Of a stretch of DNA of 28,594 nt, positions 1 to 14,669 are shown one piece after another. The notes beneath the pieces are model-generated. The model ran no database searches and was not told the origin of the DNA. It saw nothing but the letters and a program-made list of their open reading frames with translations. A program made the translations under genes and the position numbers. The DNA is from Parachlorella kessleri (Eukaryota; Chlorophyta; Trebouxiophyceae; Chlorellales; Chlorellaceae), in NCBI GenBank assembly GCA_001598975.1, contig BBXU01000022.1:1-28594 (forward strand), written 5' to 3'. Position 1 is the stretch's first letter. Every line of letters starts with the position of its first letter.

Positions 1-1064
1 GGAGGGGGGGGGGCTATCACCTGCTGCACCTTGACTGCGAAACACCACGCCAACAGCACGGCACGCGCTGCACCTTCATCGGTCACAAATCAATGCTTGC
101 TGCAGCAGTACACTTCCAATAACCCCCCCACTGCTGTCCAAGCCAGTGTCGATGGATCTCCAAGAACCCTGCCCCACCCGGGGACTGCTCCTGGGCCCCC
201 ACCTGACGTATCTACAAAGGCATCCATGGGGCCTCCCAGCCCTAGCCGCTTCTTCAAGTTTTGCCGCTGCATGCTCAGGTTGCTGCCGCCATTTTGTGCC
301 TCGTCGAACTCCTGCAGGCATGCCAAGCACGGCACTGCCTGGCTCCCCACACCACTCCCCTTCCTCAAGGCGTGCTGCCACCAGAGGTGGCAAAACCGGG
401 GCAACAACTCCAGCCCTAAGTATTACCCCATTGAGCTGGCAAGAGCTGCCATGGCGAAGGTCCTGTGTTAGCGCGAGGAAGCTAACAGGGCAAGCGACTG
501 CCCGGCCAGCGCACCTCTCCCCAGGACGCCAGCAGCGACGTGCCCTGCTCCAGCACCTTGCCCACATTGAAGGTGTCAAAGCGCAGTGTGCCGGGCCCAG
601 CCACGTCCTCTTCAGGAACCCCAGCAGCAGCAGGCTCCGGTTTCACGGTGTCCAGCTGCCGCACGTCCACGCTGGCTTCTCCGCACAGGTCTGCCACGGA
701 TGGGTGGGCAAAGTGTTCCGCCAGGAGGCCCAGGCAGTGGGCGGCTGCCACCCGGGCATCCCAGTCACGATGCTTGAGGTGCACTGCGACTTGGGTGATA
801 ACCGAGGGCAGCTGCGCCGGGTGGGACGCTGCTATGCCCGCAATTTGACGAGCTGCAGCCTTCCTGGTTTCCAAGGACGGGCCACCTGCGGACCAGGCTG
901 TGATTAGTCTCCTAAGCTCCCTAGATGCTCTTTGACATCTTGCGTGAGACCAAAGCTCAGGGAGCAAGCGGTGTTGTTGTTGACAGGACTGCCTGTCTTG
1001 ACCACTTACCGTCAATGAGTTTCAGCAACTTTTGCAACCGACTTCCACCTCCAGGGGGACTCAT
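1..1064 (-). CDS. MOT1: MOT1/BTAF1 (TBP-associated ATPase), 5' end only
   Basis: This is the N-terminal part of the Mot1/BTAF1 family, the Swi2/Snf2 ATPase that strips TATA-binding protein from promoter DNA in the nucleus. Exons read on the minus strand: 1064-1010, 885-515, 311-203, and tentatively 34-1 running off the window. All phases agree, with GT donors and GCAG acceptors. The start gives MSPPGGGSRLQKLLKLID. Exon 2 encodes the first HEAT-type repeat (TRKAAARQIAGIAASHP, then WDARVAAAHCLGLLAEH). It ends with a stretch like the family's 'RFD...LL.G..LLAS' segment, and exon 3 has QRQNLKKRLGL, a conserved block just after it. The ATPase domain would lie outside the window. The divergent partner is RRP36, 400 bp away. 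The first three exons are well supported; exon 4 is weak because it is short and enters a G-run at the window edge. Confidence 0.85.
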
Positions 1065-1464
1065 GGCAGGCAGCCCTGTCAGTGTTTGGCGTTACGCCTG
1101 CTGCTCTTGATCATCGTGCATCATTGATTAAAGGGTTGAAGCCTTCCCGTCTGCGCAAATTCAAATTGCACAGGCTAAGAAAATAGAACACCACAGGGAG
1201 CGCTTGTCTTATAAGGGAAACCTGACAAGCGAGGCGCCAAGCAGACGCCACCCGCTACTTTTGCGCGCTGCCAGGTCAAGACCAGCTTGTGCAATCGATG
1301 CGATTACAGACTTGGAGCCTGCAAGCTACGGGAGTCAGGAGGAAAGAACACGGCAAGCTCTGCCTTAAGGAACGTTGCAAGCTTGCACTGTGGACTCTGT
1401 GCTTTTTTCACAGGCGGCAGTATCGCATTTGGTTTTACCTAGAACGAGTGACCGTACAAACAGC
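1065..1464. promoter_or_regulatory. Divergent promoter region between MOT1 and RRP36
   Basis: This 400-bp head-to-head spacer must hold the 5' UTRs and promoters of both genes. The only core-like element I see is the perfect 8-bp palindrome CTTATAAG at 1208-1215. It would read as a TATA-like box on either strand, about 145 bp from the MOT1 ATG and 250 bp from the RRP36 ATG. Its role is an inference; no transcription start can be read from the sequence. Confidence 0.4.
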
Positions 1465-3663
1465 ATGCGTTATGTAAACCATGCGCGACATGCAAGGCAA
1501 GGTTCCACTAGCAGCGAGAGCGACGAGCCCGAAGAGCAGCCGTCCAGCAGGACCAAGCGGGCCGGTGTGGAAGCCAGGCCTATCAATAACGCAGTGGACA
1601 CCAGCAGTGAGGAGGAGAGAGAGCCCGCCGGCAGCGGCAGAGAGAGTGACTCTGACTCTGAGGGCGCCAGTGGCGACTCCTCTGGGAAACAGGAGTCTGG
1701 TGGCAGCGACAGTGACCCAGGGGTGAGCCGGAATTGCAGGCCTGTGCTCACACCCAGGCTGGGCTGCTGGGCAGAAAGCAGCAGCCCTGCAGGTTTGCCG
1801 GTTGCAAAAACAACAAGTCTGTGCAGCTGAAGGGCTTGGACCTTACAGCTGCAGCGACAGCAGCTGGGCATTTACATGCAGCATACACGATAGACAGCCC
1901 TCCCAGGCAGCCTACTCCTGCCCCTGCGCCAAGCTGCTCACAACCTGTGCCCCCTCTCCTGTGCCCATGCAGGGCGACATCCCCTTGGGCCAGCTGGTGG
2001 CGCTGCGCACGGATGGCAGCACCAGCGCTGCAGCCATGAAGGCGCGAGCGCAGGCTCTCAAAAGCAGCAAGGCCTCATTCAAGCGAGACAGCCGGCACCG
2101 GCCCATGGAGATGTCTTCCAAGCGGCCGGTGCCGATCTTCCGAGAGGCGCTGCAGGGGGCTAAGAGGCGAGTACTGGTGGTGGTAGTGCCGCTGGTTGTG
2201 CAGCCGGAGAAAGGAACACCTGCTAGACTGGTGTGGGGTGGGGGGGGGGGGGGTCTGGTTGGTGGGCGTGATTGGCATGGAGTGCTTGTCATGCAGCCAT
2301 CCTGTCCTGTGCTAAGGGAGGCCAACATGACCCTGCTATTGCAGCCGGCCGTTCTTTCCACCCTAAGTCTGCCCTGATGGCAGGGTCAAGTTAAGTGAGG
2401 GATCCTGGCAGGGTCTGTTCAGCAGGACGAGAAGGCTGTGGTGTGTAGGGTTTCTGTGGTCGCATCACAAACTCCTGAACTGCTGTGTGTGCTGCTGCAG
2501 GGAAGTGCGGGACCCGCGGTTCGAGTCCTTGACGGGCAAGTACAGCGAGGATAAGTTCAAAAAGCAGTATGCTTTCCTCTTTGACGAGAAACTGCCCCAG
2601 GAGAAGAAGGACTTAAAGGAGGCGCTGAGTAAAGTGAGTAATTGGTCGGTTGGGGGGCCGGCAGTTGGGCCGGGGTTTACCTCACCAGTGGTTGATTTAG
2701 GGGACGTTAGACGTGGCTTGCTCGTCCCGGCAGTGCATGGTATAAGCTGTGTACAGGATTAGGTTCCTGACAGTTTAGTTGGCTCCTTAACCTGCTACCC
2801 ATGTGGTTACGACCCGTGTCTGGCTGCTATCACGGAAGGTCAGAGGCTTATGCTACGGGATGAGTGCCCCTGGTACCTGCTGTGGTGCTGCAGGCCAAGA
2901 ACTCCAACAAGCGTGCGGAGCTGCAGGCGCAGCTTGTGCATGTGGAGCAGCAGCTGCGGAACGAGTCAGCTCGCAGGAGAAAGGCGGAGTTTGAGAAAGA
3001 TGTTAAGGTGTGTTGCCATGGCTACCACTGTGCATGCATTGCATGGGGACAACGTCCGGGGAGCCGGCATCCTGGAAGGCTTGCACTTATCGGTGGCACA
3101 TTGGCGGGGGTCAGTTACAGCCTGCCACTTGATGTGGTGATGGCCGGCAGGTCAGTAGTAGCATTACGCCACAGCAGGCCGCTCATGCGTTGCTCACATG
3201 TTGTCGGCCAAATGCTTTATGGCTGTTTACCTCGGGGGTAGCTGCTGTCTCGGACCTGTGTTTATACCCCAAACCACCACGCCAATCACACCAGTCTCTC
3301 AGCATGATTGCAGTTTTGTGACTATGGTAGGTGTAGTTGAATGATTGGTAGCCTAAAGCTGTTGTGCAGGGCGCAGGTTTGTGCTATGGAGTTGCTCCCA
3401 GACTTTACATCAGCCGTCCTCTATTACCTCCGCAGGCCAAAGAGAAAGCGGCGGTGGGCGGCGGCAAGGCGCCGTTCTACCTCAAAAAGTCCGAGAAGCG
3501 GCGCCTTGAGCTGCTGGCCAAGTATGAGTCCCTCAAGGAAAGCGGCGGGCTTGAGAAGTACATGGCCAAGCGGCGCAAGAAGAATGCGTCCAAGGACCAC
3601 CGGTATCTGCCGGTGGGGCGGCGGGGGCAGCAGCAGCAGGGAGGAGGCGGAGGGGACGACTAG
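1465..3663 (+). CDS. RRP36: Ribosomal RNA processing protein 36 (RRP36)
   Basis: RRP36 is a nucleolar factor needed for early pre-rRNA cleavage and 18S maturation in the 90S pre-ribosome. Exons: 1465-1722, 1973-2166, 2501-2633, 2894-3007, 3436-3663; the product is 308 aa. The N-terminal ~86 residues are acidic and Ser-rich (SDSDSEG, SSGKQESGGSDSD). The family core follows: GDIPLGQLVALR, SSKRPVPIFREA, then EVRDPRFESLTGKYSEDKF. A Lys/Glu/Arg-rich helical region (LKEALSK, QLRNESARRRKAEFEKDVK) and the typical C-terminal block FYLKKSEKRRLELLAKYESLK, KYMAKRRKKNASKDHRYLP come next. It ends in a short Gln/Gly tail before TAG. Intron 2 must use a GC donor to keep the frame into EVRDPRF. The start at 1465 is the first ATG opening this frame just upstream of the acidic region. 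No TGTAA word is seen downstream. Confidence 0.9.
2167..2500 (+). other. GC-AG intron in RRP36 (intron 2)
   Basis: The donor reads AG|GCGAGT and the acceptor CTGCAG. Using the GC donor joins AAG AG to G GAA and gives AKREVRDPRF, the conserved RRP36 block. The nearby GT (AGGCGA|GTACTG) would shift the frame in the next exon and lose that block. Confidence 0.8.
2240..2253 (+). repeat. Poly-G run inside RRP36 intron 2
   Basis: A run of 14 G follows a short GT/GGGG-rich stretch within the GC-AG intron. It is a plain homopolymer tract and may be length-variable or prone to sequencing error. Confidence 0.9.
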
Positions 3664-4159
3664 TGGAGGGAGGGCGGAGGCCAGGCAGGAGGCTTTCTGG
3701 GGGTTGCATGTGTTGCAGCCGAGGTAGTCGAGGTAGGGTGGGGCAGGTGGGGATTGCGGGTGTACATTGCCAGCACTGCAATGCCAGCATGTCTGTGTGG
3801 CCAGGTCAGCTATTGGGCTTGGCTAACTCTGCAGCGGGGCATGGTCTCCTGACGGAGTTTGAGGAGTAGCGTAGTCTGAGTTCTCATGTGGCTTAATGAA
3901 CAGTTTGACAAAATTTGTCAGCAGGGCGCTGCAGCTTCACAAAGTCATACAACGAAGAACATGGTAAATTTGCAGTGTAGCAAGTGGGTGAAGTGAGCAG
4001 GCTCCCCTACATCAGGCAAGGGTGCCGGGCACCACCCAGGCGCAATAGCAGTCTCGGTACTTCTCAACAAGAGTGATGCGCTGGGCTTCCCGCCTAGCCA
4101 AACTGCAAGTCTATGGCATCTCGAAGCTCTCCAAATCACTAGCAATAGCACACTCCCCC
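3664..4159. other. Tail-to-tail intergenic region, RRP36 / plastid protein
   Basis: The stretch holds the two 3' UTRs. I see no further gene, RNA or repeat, and no TGTAA word for the plus-strand gene or its reverse complement for the minus-strand gene. Confidence 0.6.
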
Positions 4160-5289
4160 CTAGCTGAACTCGATCTCGGCCGACAGCACAGCCAGCGCGT
4201 CTGTGGGCAGCATGAGGAAGCTATTCAAAAAGCCGTCCTCGGTTCGCGGCACCCGCGCCACCCCCACCAGCCTTGCCCTCCCATCCCCGCCCAACCGCTG
4301 CCCCTGGCCTTTGCGGAAGGCCCCCTCTGAGGCTTCTGTTGTCAGCGTTGTGGCCACCACCAGCGGCGCGGCTGTGTACAGGGGCGCGGCTGTGAAGGCA
4401 AAGTCTGCCAGGAACTCCAGCTCCGCCTCCCCCGTGGCTGGGTTCACCGTGCCCTCCAGCTTGCGAGGCCGGATGGCAATCTCCAGCGGCGGCGGGATGG
4501 GTATCCCCAGGATGGCAGTGGTGCTGTACTTGATGGGCGGGATCTGCAGGCTGGCCGGGTCGAAGGTGACGTGGAGCAGGTCCCCCTGCGTGGCAACTGT
4601 ACCCTGGCCGCCGCCGCCCGCTGCATTGTAGTCAAAGGTGGGGTAGACGCTGACGGCCAGCTGGCAGTCGCGCAGCGTGCGCAGGACGACCTGCGGGCAG
4701 AGGGTGGGAGGGGGGCAAGCTGAATTAGCCGCGTGCGGGAACTGACTGCTGTGGGAATGCCATGCCGCAAGGGACGCATGCATCGTATCTGCCATCTCCC
4801 ATAAGCGCAGACAGTGCATGTACTTGTGCGTGACATAGTTTGCAGGTGTGGCTGAAGCTTTAGACCGCAAGGCATAGCTCACACCTTGCTCAGCTGCTCG
4901 CCTGCTGCTGTCCTTCCCGCAGCGGTGACTGCTGCGGCCGTTACTGACGACAATGTCTCGGCCTCGCCTGTGCTGGTGGCTGCCGCACTCGATAGGGAAG
5001 GGAGTGTTGCTGCTGCTGCTGCTGCTGTAGCGGCTAGCAGGGTACCCCTGAGCAGCTGAGACCTGGCGACAGCTGGCTGCGGGCCTGCAGGGCCCTCCTG
5101 CTGCCCACCAGCTATAGGCCTGAAACTGCATGGCCGACACCTCTTGGGACGTCTCAGGGTGGTAAAAGGGGGGTGCACGTACTGTGAGGGAGGCCTGCTG
5201 CGTCCGCTTGCCCGACAGGACCCCACCATGATCATATCAGGAGGCAAGAGGCCAACAGAACCGACACTCGCAATCACGGGCGATCGCAC
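4160..5289 (-). CDS. Conserved protein of unknown function, probably plastid-targeted
   Basis: Two exons, 5289-4885 and 4690-4160, give 311 aa. The junction joins EQLSK to VVLRTLRDCQLAVSVYP with an AAG|GTGTGA donor and a CCGCAG acceptor. The first ~100 residues look like a targeting region: Arg- and Ser-rich, poor in acids, then a hydrophobic Ala-rich segment (SQLLRGTLLAATAAAAAATL) ending in SSAAA, which would fit a thylakoid-lumen type bipartite peptide. The mature part is compact and well ordered. It carries conserved-looking blocks (TTAILGIPIPPPLEIAI, TGEAELEFLADF, PLVVATTLTTE, LVGVARV, LMLPTDALAVLSAEIEF) that suggest an all-beta, lipocalin- or lumenal-like fold. I do not recognise the family by name. 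Reading on without splicing stops at once (GTG TGA). The start could also be the Met-Ile-Met codons at 5235, and plastid targeting is an inference. It diverges from the ATPase gene. Confidence 0.7.
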
Positions 5290-5510
5290 GGGTGTTCAGT
5301 AAGTGCTGTTGGCAAGTTGGATTGGTACTGGGGCACCATTTCCACGGAGCGCTGGCGCTGGGATTCCTTTGGCCACACAAGTGTGGTGGCCGTGCATTTG
5401 ACTCCACCGTACGGACCATGTGAGGTGTGTTTTGAGTTTTCTGGCCCTTGGATTGGTGTCAGTATTCCCAGGCTTACCACAGCTTTCCTCATGACCGAGA
5501 CGGCGACGGC
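5290..5510. promoter_or_regulatory. Short divergent promoter region, plastid protein / CDC48-like ATPase
   Basis: Only about 220 bp separate the two proposed start codons, so the promoters must overlap. I see no convincing TATA box in it. A TTTTATAG word lies at about 5567-5574, just inside the proposed ATPase coding start, which leaves open a start codon further downstream for that gene. Confidence 0.35.
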
Positions 5511-10798
<5,288 letters not shown>

Positions 10799-11509
10799 CA
10801 GTGTGTGGTGAGCATCCTTGGGTCCTGTGTAGAACAGCATGCAGGTAGTCTTCTGCCACCCTGTTTAAAGATTGCATTCTTTATTTGAATACTTGCATAT
10901 CTTTGTGACCGTTTTGTAAGTATTAGTTTAACAGTTCCTGTGAAGTATCCATCTGCCCTTGCTGTATTTTGTCGTAGTTACTACTCTATCTCGATCAGCT
11001 GGCATTACTTAGCTGTGTTATGATATCGATCTGTCAGACATGCACCATGCTACAATTTGTGGCTGGACTGCCATACAAGGCATTCAGAACTGTAATGTTA
11101 CTAAGCATCGTATGCACCAAAACTGCCACTTTCACTCTGCACGTACAGGGATAAGCACTCATGCCCGCAATTGTGACACCACTCTACAGCTGCTGCATTG
11201 AATGTGATAGCAGAGTCCACTCAGTCCTCACACTGTCATGCACTCACCAAAAACACCTGAGGCTGAGCAGGGCTGGTGCCTATACTGTACAAAAAGCGGC
11301 CTCCCGGAAGTTGCCTTCCAGCAAAAGATTCCAAACAAAAAAGAGAAGGTCCAGGAGGCCTTGCCCACCCCCCAAACAAAACCCGGCCTCCAAACCTAAC
11401 AGTGCTTTGCTGTTGTGCCCCGCCTGCTGTTGCCTTCACCGACTGTGAGATCCCCCGCTTCACATGACGGACACGGGGCTCTAGAGATCTCCCAGGCACC
11501 GACTGCTGC
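10799..11509. other. Tail-to-tail intergenic region, ATPase / BRCT protein
   Basis: The first ~350 bp are clearly richer in A and T than the genes around them and form the ATPase 3' UTR. No gene or RNA is recognised. No reverse-complement TGTAA word is found for the minus-strand gene. Confidence 0.6.
10915..10919 (+). terminator. TGTAA polyadenylation signal of the ATPase gene
   Basis: TGTAA, the usual green-algal poly(A) word, lies 117 nt after the stop codon in an A/T-rich stretch. A second copy lies near 11091. Confidence 0.6.
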
Positions 11510-14500
11510 TCACACAGTCAGCAGAGGGGCCACCTTGTCAAAAGACTGCCGCAGGATGGCATCTGTGAGGCCGTTGCGGCCATAGCAGGGGGTGCCTGCA
11601 GGCACATGCTTGCGAGCCCAGGCCTCCTCCCCTTTGCTTGCCTGGCCCCTCCTACGGCCGTCCTCTTGGCAGAGGCAGACCACTCCACCTCCTGCGGACA
11701 ACAGGCGCAGTTTTCTGTGTAAGGCTACTGGTCTCATGGCTCACTCTCTAGTAGCGCAAGTGACAGTCAGTGACCCAGTTCTAGGTCAAGCAGCCTGGCT
11801 GCAGACATCCACTGCAAGCAGCCGTCGGGCTGGCTTGCGGCCGTCCCAGCATGTCGCGGTCAGCTGTGCAAGCCGCGCAAGTTTCAGATCCCAGCAAACC
11901 ACACGCCGCCCTGCCCAGATGGCAACAGGTAGGCCATGCAACGAGGCAGCATAACACCGCACTTGCCTGCTTTGCTGGCCTTGCCGGCTGCAACAACAGC
12001 ACCCCCTGCCAACTCTGCCAAGCGCGTCAAGCCCTTGCCGCCATCATCCTCTCCAGCCAGGGCAGCTGCAAGAACCAGGTAAGCGGCAGGGTGCCAGAGG
12101 ATGATATAAAGCTGATGCTGAGTGTTCAACAATGATGCTGTACACAACAAGTGGACGGCCAGTGCTGCTTAGGCGGTGTTGGTGTGCACAAGGTCTAGAC
12201 CTGCCGACTCTCGCCAGCAGGCAAGGCAAGCAAAGCACAGAAGCAACTGAACCGGCTTCACAGGGCCAGCGACCCACCAGGTGACAACACCACTTCCGTG
12301 CCGTCCAGCAACAGCTTCTGCTGCGCGCGGTGCAGCGAGGCACGCAGGCTGAACTTGAGCTCCTTCTCCTTGGCCTCGTCTGCATGAAGCTCCCCGCAAA
12401 CACACGCATGGCTACCCAGGATCCCAACAGCAGCCACCACCGTCGCAGCAGGTTCAGCGGCCTTGCCCAAAAACCTGTGCCAGCCCTTAGGACAGCAATT
12501 GTATGACTGGTCAGGGTGTAGCCACTTCATACTTCCAGCTTACTTGTCCCATGGAGAAGCTGGGGTGCAGTTGGGGACTCTGGGCACTGTCCTGCCACAG
12601 CTCACGGGCCTCGACAGCAACTGCTCCGCCTGCTCCGCCCAAACACACAGGCACTACACACCCTTCTCACCCAGGAGCAGGTGATCCTCCGGCTCAACGA
12701 AGGCCCCTGCCTTGCTTGATGCCTCCACCCAGCTCTCACCCACCAGCGGCCGCCCTGCAGGGTTCGGCAGCGAGCGAGCTTGTGCCCACCTAGGATCCCC
12801 TTGGTGGAAATCGAAAAAAACAGGGGACAGCTGCCTTCTGTAGCTTAGTACCTTTCCCCAGCCTACTGCTCCTCTTTGGCAAGCACAGATTTGTAGGCAT
12901 GCAACCATGCAGTCTGCCATGCCTTCCATGATCAGCGCTGGCATTCCTCGCCGAAAAGCTGCCATGTATTCGCAATAAGAAGCATATTCAATCGCAAAGG
13001 CTCAGACCCTGTCCCACCTGCTGCCAAAGCTGACAGTGAGTTAAGCGACTTGACAAAGCCGCGCCGTGGGTTATTGCGCTCGGCTTGCAGGGTGACAAAG
13101 TGGGTGAAGCTCTGGGGGTCACCCTCGCCCACCACCCGTCCACCCAGCCGCTCCACCATCTGCCAGCACCACGAGCAACGGGCCTTCTGGTGACAACACA
13201 AACCAGGTCCAACACAGCCTACAAGGCCTTTTGCGGGTGTGGCAAGCGCAAGGGCTGAGGCTAGCTGCGAGGTCAATGAAGAACGTTAACATGGATTGTC
13301 CTGCTGAGCCGCTAGGGATCTTGCAACCTTGAACGACTTAAGCAAGCCCGCTAGCATCACCGAACCACCATTTTGGGCATGGACAGCAACATTAGAGCGA
13401 CTCCGCAAGCCCCCCATCAAGCCTAAGCACTACCGCTCACTTCCCTTGAGAGCCCTCTCCACCATCGCACCAGAACCATACCTTTGCCATGTGCTCTGCT
13501 GCCTTGGGGTCAATGCTGGAGGAGAACAGCACCCGCACTGACGACGGCATCATAGAGCGGCGCTTGTGGCGGTGCGAGGCCGCTCCGCCCTCATGGCCAC
13601 CATCCTCCTTGCAGCATTGCTCCTCTTCGGCCCCATCCTGCAAGAAGTCCCAACCACCAGCAGATGCTTCATACTTAGTAAAGTCATACTGGCTATTGCT
13701 ACCCCAACATGGCTCCCCGAGCCTCTGACCCATCCATCCACCCAGGGCCAGGCCCCTGCAGCACTGGTAGCTGGTGCTATATGGCTGCAACACTTCCAGC
13801 TCCATGGACGCGCCCTTACCAGCAGCGGTTCGTACCAAACCAGCTTGGGCCACTGCACACACTCGCAGCCCACCTGTGGTTTGCGCTTCCGAGCTGGCGG
13901 CCTACTGGCTGTCTCTGCCTTCCTGGCTCCTCTGCTGCCCCGCTTGCCCGTGCCTGCCTCCCCGCCGGCGACACCCACAGCAGCGGTGGCAGCAGCACCA
14001 GCGTGGACGCCCTCAGCTGCTGCAGGCGAGGCCGTGCTGTCGCCCCTCCGGCCTCGACGTCCCCTAGCCGGGGCCGCAGGCACCGGCGACACGCTCGCGG
14101 CAGCGGCCGCCGCGCCTTTCTTGCCTGCTGCAGCCCCCTTACTGGCACCCGTTCCTGCAGCGGCAGCGGCAGCAGGCTTGCTGCCTCTGTCCTCCCCCTC
14201 CTCCACTGCGGCCCGCCGACTGCGTTTGGCAGGTGGCGGGGCTGGGCTCTCGCCTGTGCCTTCGTGCTGCGCCTGCTCAGCTGCCTCACGGCGGGCTCCG
14301 CGCTTGGTGGTAGCAGGCGCAGCAACCGCTGCCGCTGGCTCTACCTGTGCCGCCTTGTCGCGCTTGCGCTTGGTTGCTGGCGCTTCAGGCTTGGTCTCAG
14401 CCTCTGCAGCCTTACGCGCCGGGGCTCGCCTGGGGCTGGGCTTGCCTGCTGCAGCCTCCTCCTGTTTTGGCTCCGCTAACGTTGCAGCAGTGGCCTTAAG

Positions 14501-14627
14501 CCTACCTCCCCTCCCTGCCGCTGCTGCAGGCTGCGGCTTTGCTGCCTTGCCCCGGCCAACCTTGCCAGTTGCAGGCGCAGGTGCAGGCTTTGCAGCGGCA
14601 GCATCTTCTTGGTCTTCATCGTCCTCC

Positions 14628-14669
<42 letters not shown>

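Noticed and set aside
1..13. Telomere-like or repeat end at the window start
   Set aside because: It is a plain G homopolymer with no TTTAGGG-type units.
2167..2172. GT donor at 2171 for RRP36 intron 2
   Set aside because: It puts the next exon out of frame and loses the conserved EVRDPRF block.
4160..5140. Unspliced 326-codon minus-strand frame starting MSAMQFQ
   Set aside because: It runs through an intron with good splice sites. The spliced model gives a better targeting peptide and a smooth join at EQLSK-VVLRTL.
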